Shown here: positions 18,353 to 26,857 of the stretch, one piece after another | Layout: each line of letters starts with the position of its first letter | Numbering within the stretch: the stretch's first letter is position 1 | Source of the DNA: Endosaccharibacter trunci | Lineage (GTDB): Bacteria; Pseudomonadota; Alphaproteobacteria; Acetobacterales; Acetobacteraceae | NCBI GenBank assembly: GCA_024515975.1 | Contig: JAMSKV010000015.1 | Span: 1 to 64,000, forward strand | DNA: 64,000 bases | Direction: 5' to 3' | The notes under the pieces: generated by a model | Databases searched by the model: none | What the model was told of the DNA's origin: nothing | The model's input: only the letters and a program-made list of their open reading frames with translations | Made by a program: the position numbers and the translations under genes

Positions 18353-18391
18353 GCCGGCCGAGATGGGGTCCTTTCCGGGTGCCGGCTTTTT
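18353..18391 (+). terminator. Possible nrdA terminator
   Basis: GCCGGC at 18353-18358 can pair with GCCGGC at 18381-18386, directly followed by TTTTT, about 55 bases after the nrdA stop. The loop is large (22 nt), so the call is moderate. It also marks the boundary to the low-GC islet that follows. Confidence 0.4.
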
Positions 18392-18484
18392 CAGTCGTGT
18401 TCGATCGGCCCCACGCGGAACAAACTTGCCGCGGTTACGTTCGGCGCAGGCTTCCTGATCGCCTACGAAGACAAGCAGAGTGGA

Positions 18485-18622
18485 ATGACCGAAAAGGCAA
18501 TAGAAGTTGCCAAAAATATAGAAAAATCAAAGGCAGTTCAGAGCTTCATAAGTTATGCGAATCGGGCTGGACAGCTTTATATGGAAAGCCATAGTTCCCC
18601 AATGGCATACATGTTCTATTGA
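18485..18622 (+). CDS. Small hypothetical protein in low-GC islet
   Basis: A 45-residue ORF with charged N-terminal half (KAIEVAKNIEKSKAVQSF) and a tyrosine/methionine-rich end. The same frame stays open further upstream to 18302, but the ATG at 18485 is where composition turns AT-rich and protein-like. The stop at 18620-18622 is separated from the next start by one base, suggesting translational coupling. No known family was recognised. The region has far lower GC than its neighbours, suggesting acquired DNA. Confidence 0.4.
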   Translation: MTEKAIEVAKNIEKSKAVQSFISYANRAGQLYMESHSSPMAYMFY

Positions 18623-18623
18623 G

Positions 18624-19052
18624 ATGCAAAAATTCAGTCGGCTGGTCATAGCCAGAACGCCGAGAAATAAAGCAAGTATTGTCCTCGGGACACTCGGAGC
18701 AATGTCGGTTCTTGCTATATGGCTCGTCGTATCAACTGTGATGCCCGAATTGGCGGCATTTCGTGACGGTAAAGCAGAAATAAGAGCGAGTTCTTACGCG
18801 ATAAAATCTCTTTCAGTTTTATTCGTTCCATTCATATTCGCTTCCTTTTCTGTTGCTGCGATTAGAAACAATACAAAGTCTCAGCCTGTGGAGACCATTA
18901 TCGCTCTTTCTGGACTTGTGATATCTTCAATATTTATTGTATTGTCGCTGCAAATTCTTCTGCTATGGGCTCATTTGAACGGTTATCATCTCGACCACTT
19001 CGAGGCCGCGCATCGCGGAGGATGGTACGTCTTCAAACGTGACGGAATCTGA
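18624..19052 (+). CDS. Hypothetical three-helix membrane protein in low-GC islet
   Basis: A 142-residue protein with three clear transmembrane segments (about residues 16-38, 67-86 and 95-122), a basic N-terminus (MQKFSRLVIARTPRNKA) and a short C-terminal tail with His and Trp. Codon use is AT-rich, unlike the surrounding genes. It starts one base after the stop of the 45-residue ORF, without a Shine-Dalgarno sequence of its own, consistent with coupled translation. No family was recognised; a two-component small membrane system is possible but unproven. Confidence 0.55.
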   Translation: MQKFSRLVIARTPRNKASIVLGTLGAMSVLAIWLVVSTVMPELAAFRDGKAEIRASSYAIKSLSVLFVPFIFASFSVAAIRNNTKSQPVETIIALSGLVISSIFIVLSLQILLLWAHLNGYHLDHFEAAHRGGWYVFKRDGI

Positions 19053-19131
19053 TCCAAGTTGCGTCTGGAACGCCCCGCCGGCCAGGGCACGCTGCGTCCC
19101 TTTCGCCGGCACAGTCTGCTACACTCCTCCC

Positions 19132-21435
19132 ATGACCCAATCCCCGGCCGAAGCCGCGATCCAGGCATCCGGCCTTTCCATCGAACCAGCGGAAATGGAC
19201 CGCCTGGCGCGCCTGGTCGCCCGCCGTCTTCCGGCCGACGCGGAAGCCGTCGCCGCCGCCCTCTGCGAGGTCCGCCGCAAGGGTTGGACGGGCCGCCTCA
19301 TCGATCGCACGCAGCGCGCCGGCGCCATCTGGGTCCGGCGCGAGGACATCGTCGCCGCTACCGACACGGTGCACGACCCCGAACCGACCGATGACGCGCT
19401 CGACGCCGCGCTCGACAGTGTGGTGCAGGATCGCCTGCGCTCCTTCGGCGCCACGGCGGAGGAGGCCCTGGACGCGCTACTGGCCGATCTGTTCGACAGC
19501 GGCGGACGTGTCCTCTCCGCATCCCAGCACGAGGCGCTCACGCTGGCCGTTGCCCGCGCCTTCGGCTTGTCGCCGCGCGGCCGCTTCGTCGAGACCGCGC
19601 TTGCCGACGAGGCGCGCCGGCGCGAGGAACGCCACGCGGCCGAAACCACGGCCAGGCGCAAACGTCGCGAGGAAGTGCGCCGCCTGCGCGAGTGGGAAAA
19701 ATCCCTGGTCGCGTTCCGGGAAGTGCCGATGCTGCTCGGCTGCTCGGTCAAGGAGGCCCTGCGCTGGGTCGCCGCCGACCGCATCCCGGTCGCGCGGCGC
19801 ATTCCGAAACGGAACGCGCCCGGCGGCGAGATCTGGGAATTCGACCCGGCCGAGATCGTGGCGCTGCAGCCGCGCGTGGCGTTGTGGCGCGAACAGGACG
19901 GCGGCGCCACGGCTCCGGCGAAGCCCTTCGTCCTGTCCGGCGGCAAGGCGGCCAACGCCGCCATCGCTCGCGTCGCGGCGCTCGACCGATACGCCGCCCA
20001 TTTCTCCACCGCGCGCGCGCTGAAGCGGCGCATCACCCTCGTCACCGGGCCGACCAACAGCGGTAAGTCGCACACCGCGCTGGAACGGCTCAGCGGCGCC
20101 GGCAGCGGTCTTGCGCTGGCACCGCTGCGCCTGCTCGCACATGAATTCCGCGAGGCGCTGGACGCGCGCGGCGTCCCGGCCTCGCTGGCCACCGGCGAGG
20201 AGCGCATCACCATCCCCGGCGCCAGACACCTCGCCGCGACGGTGGAGATGTGCCCGCTGCACAACCCGGTCGATGTCGCCCTGGTGGACGAGGCTCAGAT
20301 GCTGCACGACCCCGATCGCGGCGCCGCCTGGACGGCCGCGATCATGGGTGCGCCCGCGCGCGACCTGTTCGTGCTCGGCTCGCCGGAATGCGTGCCGATG
20401 GTGCGTCGCATCGCCGAATTGTGCGGCGATCCGCTCGACGAGATCACGCTGGAACGCAAGGGTCCGCTCCACGCCGCCAAGGAGGCGGTGCCGCTGCACG
20501 AGCTCGGCCGCGGCGATGCGCTGATTGCGTTTTCCCGCCGCGATGTGCTCGATTTTCGCGCCGCCCTGCAAGCGAAAGGCCGGCGCGTCGCCGTGGTCTA
20601 TGGCGCGCTCAGCCCCGAAGTGAGACGCGCCGAGGCTGCGCGATTCAACGGCGGCGAGGCCGATATCCTGATCGCCACCGACGCGATCGGCATGGGGCTC
20701 AATCTCGACATACGACGCGTCGTGTTCGGCGCGTTGCGCAAGTTCGACGGCACGCAGAGCCGCGACCTGCTGCCGCAGGAGGTGAAGCAGATCGGCGGCC
20801 GCGCCGGACGCTTCGGCAAGCACGAGGCCGGGATCGTCGCCGTGCTGCAAGGCGCCGGCAGCCCGTCCTTCGTGCGCGCGATGCTGAACGCGCCGCCCAC
20901 CGAGATCGCCGAGTTGCGTCCGCTGGTGCAGCCCGACGCGGACATCGTCCGCGCCGTCGCCGGCGAGATTGGGACGGATAGCCTGTTCGGTGTTCTGGCC
21001 CGCATCCGCCGTGCGGTTCTGCGCCGCGACGATCCGAACTACCGTCTCTCGGACATGAGTCAGGCCTTCGCCGTCGCCACCGCGCTCGAAGGCATCGAGG
21101 GCCTCGATCTGATCCAGCGCTGGACCTACGCGCTTTGTCCGGTGGACGAGCGCGACAACGGCATTCAGCGTCTCGCGGTTTGGGCAGGCGAGCATGCTGC
21201 CGGCCGCGGCGTGCCCGTGCCCGGCGGCTCTCGGCTGCCGCCTCCCGAACGGGCGACGCGCGATGAGCTGGAACGTGCCGAGAAGCGGCACAAGCGCCTT
21301 GTGGCGTGGCGTTGGCTGGCGCTGCGGTTTCCGGAGGCCTACCCGGCGCTGGAAGAGGCGCAGTTGCTGACCGCCAAGCTGGACGGCTGGATCGAGGCAG
21401 TGCTCCGGCAGCAGAACGCGCAGCGGCGGCGGTAA
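19132..21435 (+). CDS. SUV3-like ATP-dependent RNA helicase
   Basis: A 767-residue Ski2/SUV3-type superfamily 2 helicase. Walker A is GPTNSGKS (306-313), Walker B is LVDEAQML, and motif VI is QIGGRAGRFG, the arrangement of mitochondrial Suv3, which unwinds RNA for the degradosome. The first 300 residues are an extension. One part (about 196-246, EVPMLLGCSVKEALRWVAADRI, continuing to GGEIWEFDPAEIVAL) reads like an excisionase/MerR-type winged helix and another stretch is a charged Arg/Glu helix (160-190). The start at 19132 lacks a good ribosome binding site. It is transcribed alone, with low-GC DNA on both sides. Confidence 0.88.
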   Translation: MTQSPAEAAIQASGLSIEPAEMDRLARLVARRLPADAEAVAAALCEVRRKGWTGRLIDRTQRAGAIWVRREDIVAATDTVHDPEPTDDALDAALDSVVQDRLRSFGATAEEALDALLADLFDSGGRVLSASQHEALTLAVARAFGLSPRGRFVETALADEARRREERHAAETTARRKRREEVRRLREWEKSLVAFREVPMLLGCSVKEALRWVAADRIPVARRIPKRNAPGGEIWEFDPAEIVALQPRVALWREQDGGATAPAKPFVLSGGKAANAAIARVAALDRYAAHFSTARALKRRITLVTGPTNSGKSHTALERLSGAGSGLALAPLRLLAHEFREALDARGVPASLATGEERITIPGARHLAATVEMCPLHNPVDVALVDEAQMLHDPDRGAAWTAAIMGAPARDLFVLGSPECVPMVRRIAELCGDPLDEITLERKGPLHAAKEAVPLHELGRGDALIAFSRRDVLDFRAALQAKGRRVAVVYGALSPEVRRAEAARFNGGEADILIATDAIGMGLNLDIRRVVFGALRKFDGTQSRDLLPQEVKQIGGRAGRFGKHEAGIVAVLQGAGSPSFVRAMLNAPPTEIAELRPLVQPDADIVRAVAGEIGTDSLFGVLARIRRAVLRRDDPNYRLSDMSQAFAVATALEGIEGLDLIQRWTYALCPVDERDNGIQRLAVWAGEHAAGRGVPVPGGSRLPPPERATRDELERAEKRHKRLVAWRWLALRFPEAYPALEEAQLLTAKLDGWIEAVLRQQNAQRRR

Positions 21436-21746
21436 GGACGCCCCCGTCGGGGCATCTGGGTGACGGCGGCCCTTCGTTGCCGAGATGCGCGCTTCAGAGA
21501 ATGAGCGGGATATGTCGTCCGGCTCGCTTCGCCGCACGCCTGCCGTTCCTCTTCTTCCGGGCCTGGACGAAGAATAAAGCATAGAAAAACTCAAATAACA
21601 ACAGGGTTTGGATAATTTAATTCTGTTATAATGGCATTGCGCGCACGAATGCTTCAGGTGATTTGGCGGACTTCTTTCTTGAGACATCAATCGTTTGTTA
21701 ACGCTCGGGGAGTAAAAGGAAACTCCATTCAACTGAGTGAACGTCG
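21436..21746. other. AT-rich intergenic region before the yfiR-like operon
   Basis: After a GC hairpin just past the helicase stop (GCCCC-CGTC-GGGGC) the sequence becomes unusually AT-rich from about 21570 to 21720. It contains a perfect -10 hexamer (separate entry) and, close to the first gene, a small hairpin GGAGT-AAAAGGAA-ACTCC. No gene is supported here. Confidence 0.5.
21604..21632 (+). promoter_or_regulatory. Candidate promoter of the yfiR-TonB-GGDEF/EAL operon
   Basis: TATAAT at 21627-21632 is a perfect sigma-70 -10 box in an AT-rich setting. The -35 position (about GGGTTT with a 17-base spacer) is weak. Transcription from here would give a leader of about 110 bases to the TTG start at 21747. 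Confidence 0.4.
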
Positions 21747-22310
21747 TTGTCGATCTGGTTCTGGCAGAAGGGTTCCCGGCTTGTCGGCATGATCGTCATG
21801 CCGCTCGCGATCCTCTCGGGGGTTGGCCCGGCTGCTGGGGCGGAGCAGCAGGCTGTGCCTGACCTCCAGAGCCTGCAGATCGTCGCGCGCGTTCTGGGCT
21901 TCCAGACGAAGCCTGTCACAGGAACGGTGACGCTGGCAGTCGTCTTCAATCCCAGGGATTCCCGTTCCGTGAAGGAAATGACGTCTTTCCTTAGCCTGAT
22001 CCCCACTCATACGTCTGCCGGCGGCGTCACATTGCAGGCCCGTGCGGCCTCCCAGTACGATCTGGCCCGGTTCGATCACGTCGATGCTGTTCTCTCGATG
22101 GAGGGTGTCGACAGCAAACTCCTGCAAGCGGCCTTGCTCCGGCTGCATGTTCCCTGTTTGACACTCAATCTTTCACAGATCGAGCATGGGGCCTGCATGG
22201 TGGCGATCCGAAGCGCGCCGACCGCTGGCATTGTCTTCAACCAGGCCAATGCCGATGCCGCGGGCGTCCATTTCGCGACCGCCTTTCGCATGATGGTACA
22301 GGAACTATGA
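21747..22310 (+). CDS. YfiR-like (DUF4154) periplasmic protein
   Basis: A 187-residue exported protein. The N-terminus (basic WQKGSRLVG, hydrophobic core, AAGA-EQQ) is a signal peptide, and the last third (GACMVAIRSAPTAGIVFNQAN, continuing to ATAFRMMVQEL) matches the C-terminal pattern of YfiR/HmsC-type proteins, though the family cysteines are only partly recognisable. YfiR is a periplasmic repressor of a membrane diguanylate cyclase in Pseudomonas. The TTG start is used because an in-frame stop lies just upstream and the later ATG (21789) would remove the basic part of the signal. Its stop overlaps the receptor gene by four bases. Role by analogy: it senses the periplasm and controls the GGDEF/EAL protein. 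Confidence 0.65.
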   Translation: MSIWFWQKGSRLVGMIVMPLAILSGVGPAAGAEQQAVPDLQSLQIVARVLGFQTKPVTGTVTLAVVFNPRDSRSVKEMTSFLSLIPTHTSAGGVTLQARAASQYDLARFDHVDAVLSMEGVDSKLLQAALLRLHVPCLTLNLSQIEHGACMVAIRSAPTAGIVFNQANADAAGVHFATAFRMMVQEL

Positions 22311-24316
22311 CCGTGCTCCGGGTTGCAGGTTCCGTCGGCCTGTTTGTCGTTCCCGCGGTCATCTGGCTTCTGCCGGTGCGTTCCGCCTGGGCGCAGTCGA
22401 TCGACTACGATAGCTACGAAAAGCTCTTCGGCGAGTCTGTCACGGCTTCGGCGACGGGAAAACCGCAGCGTCTCAGCGAGACTCCGGTCGAGATGGATAT
22501 CATCACCGCCGATCAGATCGCCCGGTCCGGCGCCCGGACCTTGCCCGATATCCTCAGCTACGTCTCCGGGGTCAATGTCCGTCGGTATGGCATGCAGGAT
22601 ACTTCCGTCAGCATTCGCGGCGATGATGGGGCTCTCAACCGCCGTGTGCTGGTTCTGCTGGATGGTCAGCAGGTCTATGAAGATGGTTACGGGCTGACGG
22701 TATGGCCAACGATCCCCGTCGCCATCGATGAGATCCAGCAGATCGAGGTCATCAAGGGGCCCAACGCGGCCCTCTATGGCTTCAACGCCGTCTCGGGCGT
22801 CATCAACATCATCACGCGTGACCCGCTGCTTCACCCGCAGAATACCGCGACGGTTCAGGCAGGCACGCAAAACCAAACCTACGGGGACGTGGTCGGCACC
22901 GTTGGGCACGGTAAAGGGTGGGCCGTGCGACTGGCCGCAGAGGGAAACCGCTCGACAGAGTTCGACGGCGATGCGGCAGATATTGTTCGGCAGCAGCCGC
23001 ATAGCGGCATGGTTTCCGTCGATGGGCGTTTCAAGATTTCGCCATCGCTCGAGTGGGACGTGTTTGGGGCTTTGTCCAGCCTCGACAGCGCTTACTACGT
23101 CGATCTCGGCGGCTACGCGCAGGTAGCTTTCCGGACCAATTCGGTCCGGAGCCGGATTGGCTACGACTCGCCGGTTGGCATGTTTCATCTTGACGTCTAT
23201 CGAAACGAGGAACGCGTCAATATCAATATCTATGGCGTCGACCGGAACTGGCGCGAGGACTTTACCGTGGTCAACGCCAGCGACCTGATCAAGACAGGCG
23301 CGCACGCGTTCCGGATCGCCGACGAGTACCGGACTACGGATGCAGCGTCGCTAGAAGCGTTCCGCGGCCATCTTGGTTATCAGGATGGCGCCGGTTCGGG
23401 GATGTGGGAGTGGTCGATCACGCCGCGTATGCAACTGACCAACGCCGTTCGGGTCGATACACTGTTTCTCAATCACATCGGCCCATCATTCACGTTTCCC
23501 GGTTTCGGTACTCCGGTGCATGCGACGCATCTTATCGAGCCAAGCTTCAACACTGGCCTGATACTCCGACCGGACGACATGGACACGTTGCGCTTCACGG
23601 TCGGCCGTGCGGCCGAGCTTCCTAGTCTGGTGGATTTCGGTTTGGCGCTGACCTATCAGCCAGTGGTGGTTTCCGGCCAATCATCGCTCACGCCATCCGT
23701 TGCCACGAACTACGAGATGGATTGGGATCGGCCACTCCCCCGGTTGCTGTCGACCCTGCGTCTGTCCGCATTCGCACAGCATACTCAGTCGACGATCGGT
23801 CCGCCATTCGGCTCAGGCTTCACCCTCCTGCCGAATGGCCAGATTCTCCTGCTGGCGCGCAACGCCGGCAACAGCGACGAGGCGGGCGGGGAGGTCGCGA
23901 TCAAGGGCCAGAACCCGGGCGGTCTGCGCTGGAACTTTAGCTACGTGTTGGCGGCGGTGGCCGATCGCTCGTCGCAAACCGTTCTCGCATCGATTCCATC
24001 GGTGAATTACCAGCGGCAGACGCCGGTCAATGCCGTGATCGCCGGCCTCGGCTATCAGTGGCGATCGCTCGATGTCGATCTCCAGGCGCGTTGGCAGTCG
24101 CATTACCAGGATTATCGCCGCGACGGAGACTCCCTTCTCGCGGAGCCGGTCACCGTCGCGAACTACCTCACGATGCGCCTCCATGTGGCCTATCTGCTGA
24201 CGCGCACCCTGACTGTGTCGCTGACCGCGGATCAGTTTAACCGCCAGCAAATGCCGACCACGGCCGGTGTTCCGACCGGCCGCCAGATCGTCGGGGGCCT
24301 GCATGCAGCCTTTTGA
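22307..24316 (+). CDS. TonB-dependent outer-membrane receptor
   Basis: A 669-residue receptor with a signal peptide (cleavage near SAWAQ, residue 29), a plug domain (TLPDILSYVSGVNVRRYG, SVSIRGDDG, IEVIKGPNAALYGFNAVSGV then INIITRD) and a 22-strand-type barrel ending in the aromatic residue of LHAAF. The stretch after the signal contains a TonB-box-like start of the plug (FGESVTASATGKPQ). The substrate is unknown. It overlaps the YfiR-like gene (ATGA) and is 15 bases from the GGDEF/EAL gene, so all three are co-expressed; a signalling rather than nutrient role is plausible. Confidence 0.9.
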   Translation: MTVLRVAGSVGLFVVPAVIWLLPVRSAWAQSIDYDSYEKLFGESVTASATGKPQRLSETPVEMDIITADQIARSGARTLPDILSYVSGVNVRRYGMQDTSVSIRGDDGALNRRVLVLLDGQQVYEDGYGLTVWPTIPVAIDEIQQIEVIKGPNAALYGFNAVSGVINIITRDPLLHPQNTATVQAGTQNQTYGDVVGTVGHGKGWAVRLAAEGNRSTEFDGDAADIVRQQPHSGMVSVDGRFKISPSLEWDVFGALSSLDSAYYVDLGGYAQVAFRTNSVRSRIGYDSPVGMFHLDVYRNEERVNINIYGVDRNWREDFTVVNASDLIKTGAHAFRIADEYRTTDAASLEAFRGHLGYQDGAGSGMWEWSITPRMQLTNAVRVDTLFLNHIGPSFTFPGFGTPVHATHLIEPSFNTGLILRPDDMDTLRFTVGRAAELPSLVDFGLALTYQPVVVSGQSSLTPSVATNYEMDWDRPLPRLLSTLRLSAFAQHTQSTIGPPFGSGFTLLPNGQILLLARNAGNSDEAGGEVAIKGQNPGGLRWNFSYVLAAVADRSSQTVLASIPSVNYQRQTPVNAVIAGLGYQWRSLDVDLQARWQSHYQDYRRDGDSLLAEPVTVANYLTMRLHVAYLLTRTLTVSLTADQFNRQQMPTTAGVPTGRQIVGGLHAAF

Positions 24317-24331
24317 ACGGGAGCACGGACG

Positions 24332-26791
24332 GTGATCCATCTGCTCGCGCAGCTGAGCCGGCAAGCCGGCCATCCCGCCTGGCTGCTTACACTGGCCGCA
24401 GCTCTTGCCGGGGGCCTGCTGCTGTCTTGCTTATTGCCGTCAGAACGGCCTGTGGCGCGCCGGCGCCTGCCGCCGCCGGTCGTCGCGTCGCGCTTCGCAG
24501 CCGTGACACTGCTGGTCGGCTGGTGCGTCTTCAGGATCGCTTTGGTTTCGGGTTTCCCCCATGTCGCTTTCGCCGTGCCGGTGCCTTGGGCGGTCGCGGC
24601 AGTGGTCGTGCTGATGATTGCGGCAACTGCGGCCGCGGCGATCCAGCAAAGGGGAGCGAAGTCGGCGCGAAACGCGATGCTGGCGGGATCCTTGCTGGCC
24701 AGCGGCATGTCCGTCGCTCTCTTCACCGGCATGGCGGGCCTCGTCAGGCCGTTCACCTTGTCTTACGACCTGACCGGGCTGCTGACGGTGATGGTGATTG
24801 CGAGTTCCCTCTCGGCGTACGGCCTCAGGGAGGCGGCCAATACCGAACGCGCTCATCATCGCCTGATCGCAGGTACCCTTTTCGGTTTGGCGATGGCGAC
24901 CCTGTCCCTGGGTTCGCTGGCGTCGATCCTGCCGTTCGGCGGATGGCTTGCAGCATTATCGGAGCCGGACAGCCTGGCTTCGTCTCCGATCGCCGTCATC
25001 GTCGCGACCGAGGCTTTGGCGATCCTCGGCCTCGCCTTGTTCGGTTCGCTAGTCGATAACCGCGTCGCGGCGCGCGACCGTCTGGAAACGGAGCGGGTCC
25101 GGCAACTGGCCGATAGCGCGATTGAAGGGTTGCTGATCCATGATGGCGACCGCGTCATCGACGGCAATATCAGTTTCACGACGCTGACCGGAATCGCGCT
25201 CAAGGACGTATCGCGGTGCTTCGTCGCTCAATTCGTCCCGAGCGGTTGCGATCCCGAGTTGTGGCGTCCGAACACGGCCGGCGCAATGTCCGAAACCGAA
25301 CTCCTGTATCGTGACGGAAGCCGGATACCGGTCGAGATCCTGTCGCGGTCAATCCGTTTCGGGGGGCGCAGCGCCATCGTGACGGCCCTGCGTGACCTGC
25401 GTGAGAGGCGGGCTTCGGAAAAGCGCATCAGGTTCCTGGCCCACCATGACGTGCTGACCGAACTCCCGAACCGGCTGCTTCTCCAGGAGACGCTGGAGGC
25501 CGCTGTGACCAGCGGAACCCGGCGAAAGGGCCGGCTGGCTGTCCTCTGCCTGGACTTGGATGGCTTCAAAACGATCAACGACATGCTGGGGCACGCGGCT
25601 GGCGATGTCTTGCTCTGCTCGGTCGCACGGCGATTGGTGGCGACGATCGGCGAGGACGACTTTCTGGCCCGCGTCGGCGGCGACGAATTCGTTGTTCTGC
25701 ATGCGGGCGACGGAGGACCGGAATCGGCCGCCACTCTCGCCCGCACCGTGATAGCCGAACTCTCGCAGCCATTCGAAATCGAGGGTCAGTCTGCTACGGT
25801 GGGTACCAGCGTCGGAATCACGCTCTATCCACAGGATGGCCAGACGCCGGCGGACCTCTTGAAGCAGGCCGATATCGCGCTTTATCGCGCAAAAGACATT
25901 GGTCGGGGCACCTTCTGCTTCTTCGAGCCGGGCATGGACATGGCCTTGCGCAAGCGGCAGCAAATGGAGGCCGAACTGCGCCAGGCGATGCGCGACGACA
26001 TGCTGACCCTGCATTTCCAGCCTTTGTTCGACAGCCGACGCGAGCTGGTAACGTTTGAAGCGCTGCTGCGTTGGACGCACCCGGTATTGGGAGCGATATC
26101 CCCGGCCGATTTCATCCCGCTGGCAGAAGAGACGGGCCTCATCATTCCCCTGGGCGAGTGGGTGCTCAGGCAAGCATGCAAGACCGCAATGACGTGGGAA
26201 AACGGATCCCGTATCGCGGTCAATTTGTCACCGGTGCAGTTCAGCCGGGGCAACCTTCCGCAACTCGTCCGCACCGTGCTCGAAGAAACGGGATTGCCGC
26301 CGGAACGTCTCGAACTGGAGATCACCGAAGGAGTCCTGATCGGCAACACGGATGAGACGCTCAGGCAATTGCTGCCTTTGCGAACGATGGGAGTCCGGCT
26401 GGTGCTTGACGATTTTGGAACCGGATATTCCAGCCTCTCGTACCTGCATCGCTTCCCTTTCGACAAGTTGAAGATCGACCGCTCGTTCATCCAGAACCTG
26501 ACCGTGGACGAGAGCCAGAGGGCCATCGTCGCCGCCATCATCTCGATGGGAAGAACGCTTAAATTGGAAGTGACCGCGGAAGGCGTGGAAACGATCGAAC
26601 AGTTCGAACTCCTGAATTCTCAGGGATGTCACGAATTGCAGGGCTATCTCCTGGGGCGTCCCATGCCGGCCGCCGACGCGCAAATCCTGCAACGGCGCGA
26701 ACAGTCGCGTCCGACCGACCGGTCACAGCGCGAGTCTGCTTCCGATTATTTGGCTACGCAGGAGGCGACCTTCGGCGTGGTGCCGACATAG
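24332..26791 (+). CDS. MHYT-like/PAS/GGDEF/EAL cyclic di-GMP enzyme
   Basis: An 819-residue inner-membrane protein with about seven N-terminal transmembrane helices (residues 1-245), a PAS-like domain (about 250-350), a GGDEF domain with intact RVGGDEF (about 449-453) and an EAL domain with FEALLRW (about 575), DDFGTGYSSLSYL, KIDRSFI and AEGVET. Both catalytic motifs are intact, so it could make and break cyclic di-GMP. The membrane part resembles MHYT sensors, but the motif reads ALFTGM where MHYxGM is expected, so the metal-binding Met and His are missing. GTG start with GGGAG eight bases ahead. It is the output of the three-gene operon. Confidence 0.9.
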   Translation: MIHLLAQLSRQAGHPAWLLTLAAALAGGLLLSCLLPSERPVARRRLPPPVVASRFAAVTLLVGWCVFRIALVSGFPHVAFAVPVPWAVAAVVVLMIAATAAAAIQQRGAKSARNAMLAGSLLASGMSVALFTGMAGLVRPFTLSYDLTGLLTVMVIASSLSAYGLREAANTERAHHRLIAGTLFGLAMATLSLGSLASILPFGGWLAALSEPDSLASSPIAVIVATEALAILGLALFGSLVDNRVAARDRLETERVRQLADSAIEGLLIHDGDRVIDGNISFTTLTGIALKDVSRCFVAQFVPSGCDPELWRPNTAGAMSETELLYRDGSRIPVEILSRSIRFGGRSAIVTALRDLRERRASEKRIRFLAHHDVLTELPNRLLLQETLEAAVTSGTRRKGRLAVLCLDLDGFKTINDMLGHAAGDVLLCSVARRLVATIGEDDFLARVGGDEFVVLHAGDGGPESAATLARTVIAELSQPFEIEGQSATVGTSVGITLYPQDGQTPADLLKQADIALYRAKDIGRGTFCFFEPGMDMALRKRQQMEAELRQAMRDDMLTLHFQPLFDSRRELVTFEALLRWTHPVLGAISPADFIPLAEETGLIIPLGEWVLRQACKTAMTWENGSRIAVNLSPVQFSRGNLPQLVRTVLEETGLPPERLELEITEGVLIGNTDETLRQLLPLRTMGVRLVLDDFGTGYSSLSYLHRFPFDKLKIDRSFIQNLTVDESQRAIVAAIISMGRTLKLEVTAEGVETIEQFELLNSQGCHELQGYLLGRPMPAADAQILQRREQSRPTDRSQRESASDYLATQEATFGVVPT

Positions 26792-26857
26792 ACGCGATCG
26801 CTTCACGCTCGCTCCGTTTGGCACCGAACGATCGTGCCGGCTCTCCCCGCAGCAATC

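Noticed and set aside
19477-21732. 751-codon frame on the minus strand opposite the SUV3-like helicase
   Set aside because: Entirely antisense to a gene with clear helicase motifs; composition (His, Arg, Gln, Gly-rich) is that of a mirror frame.
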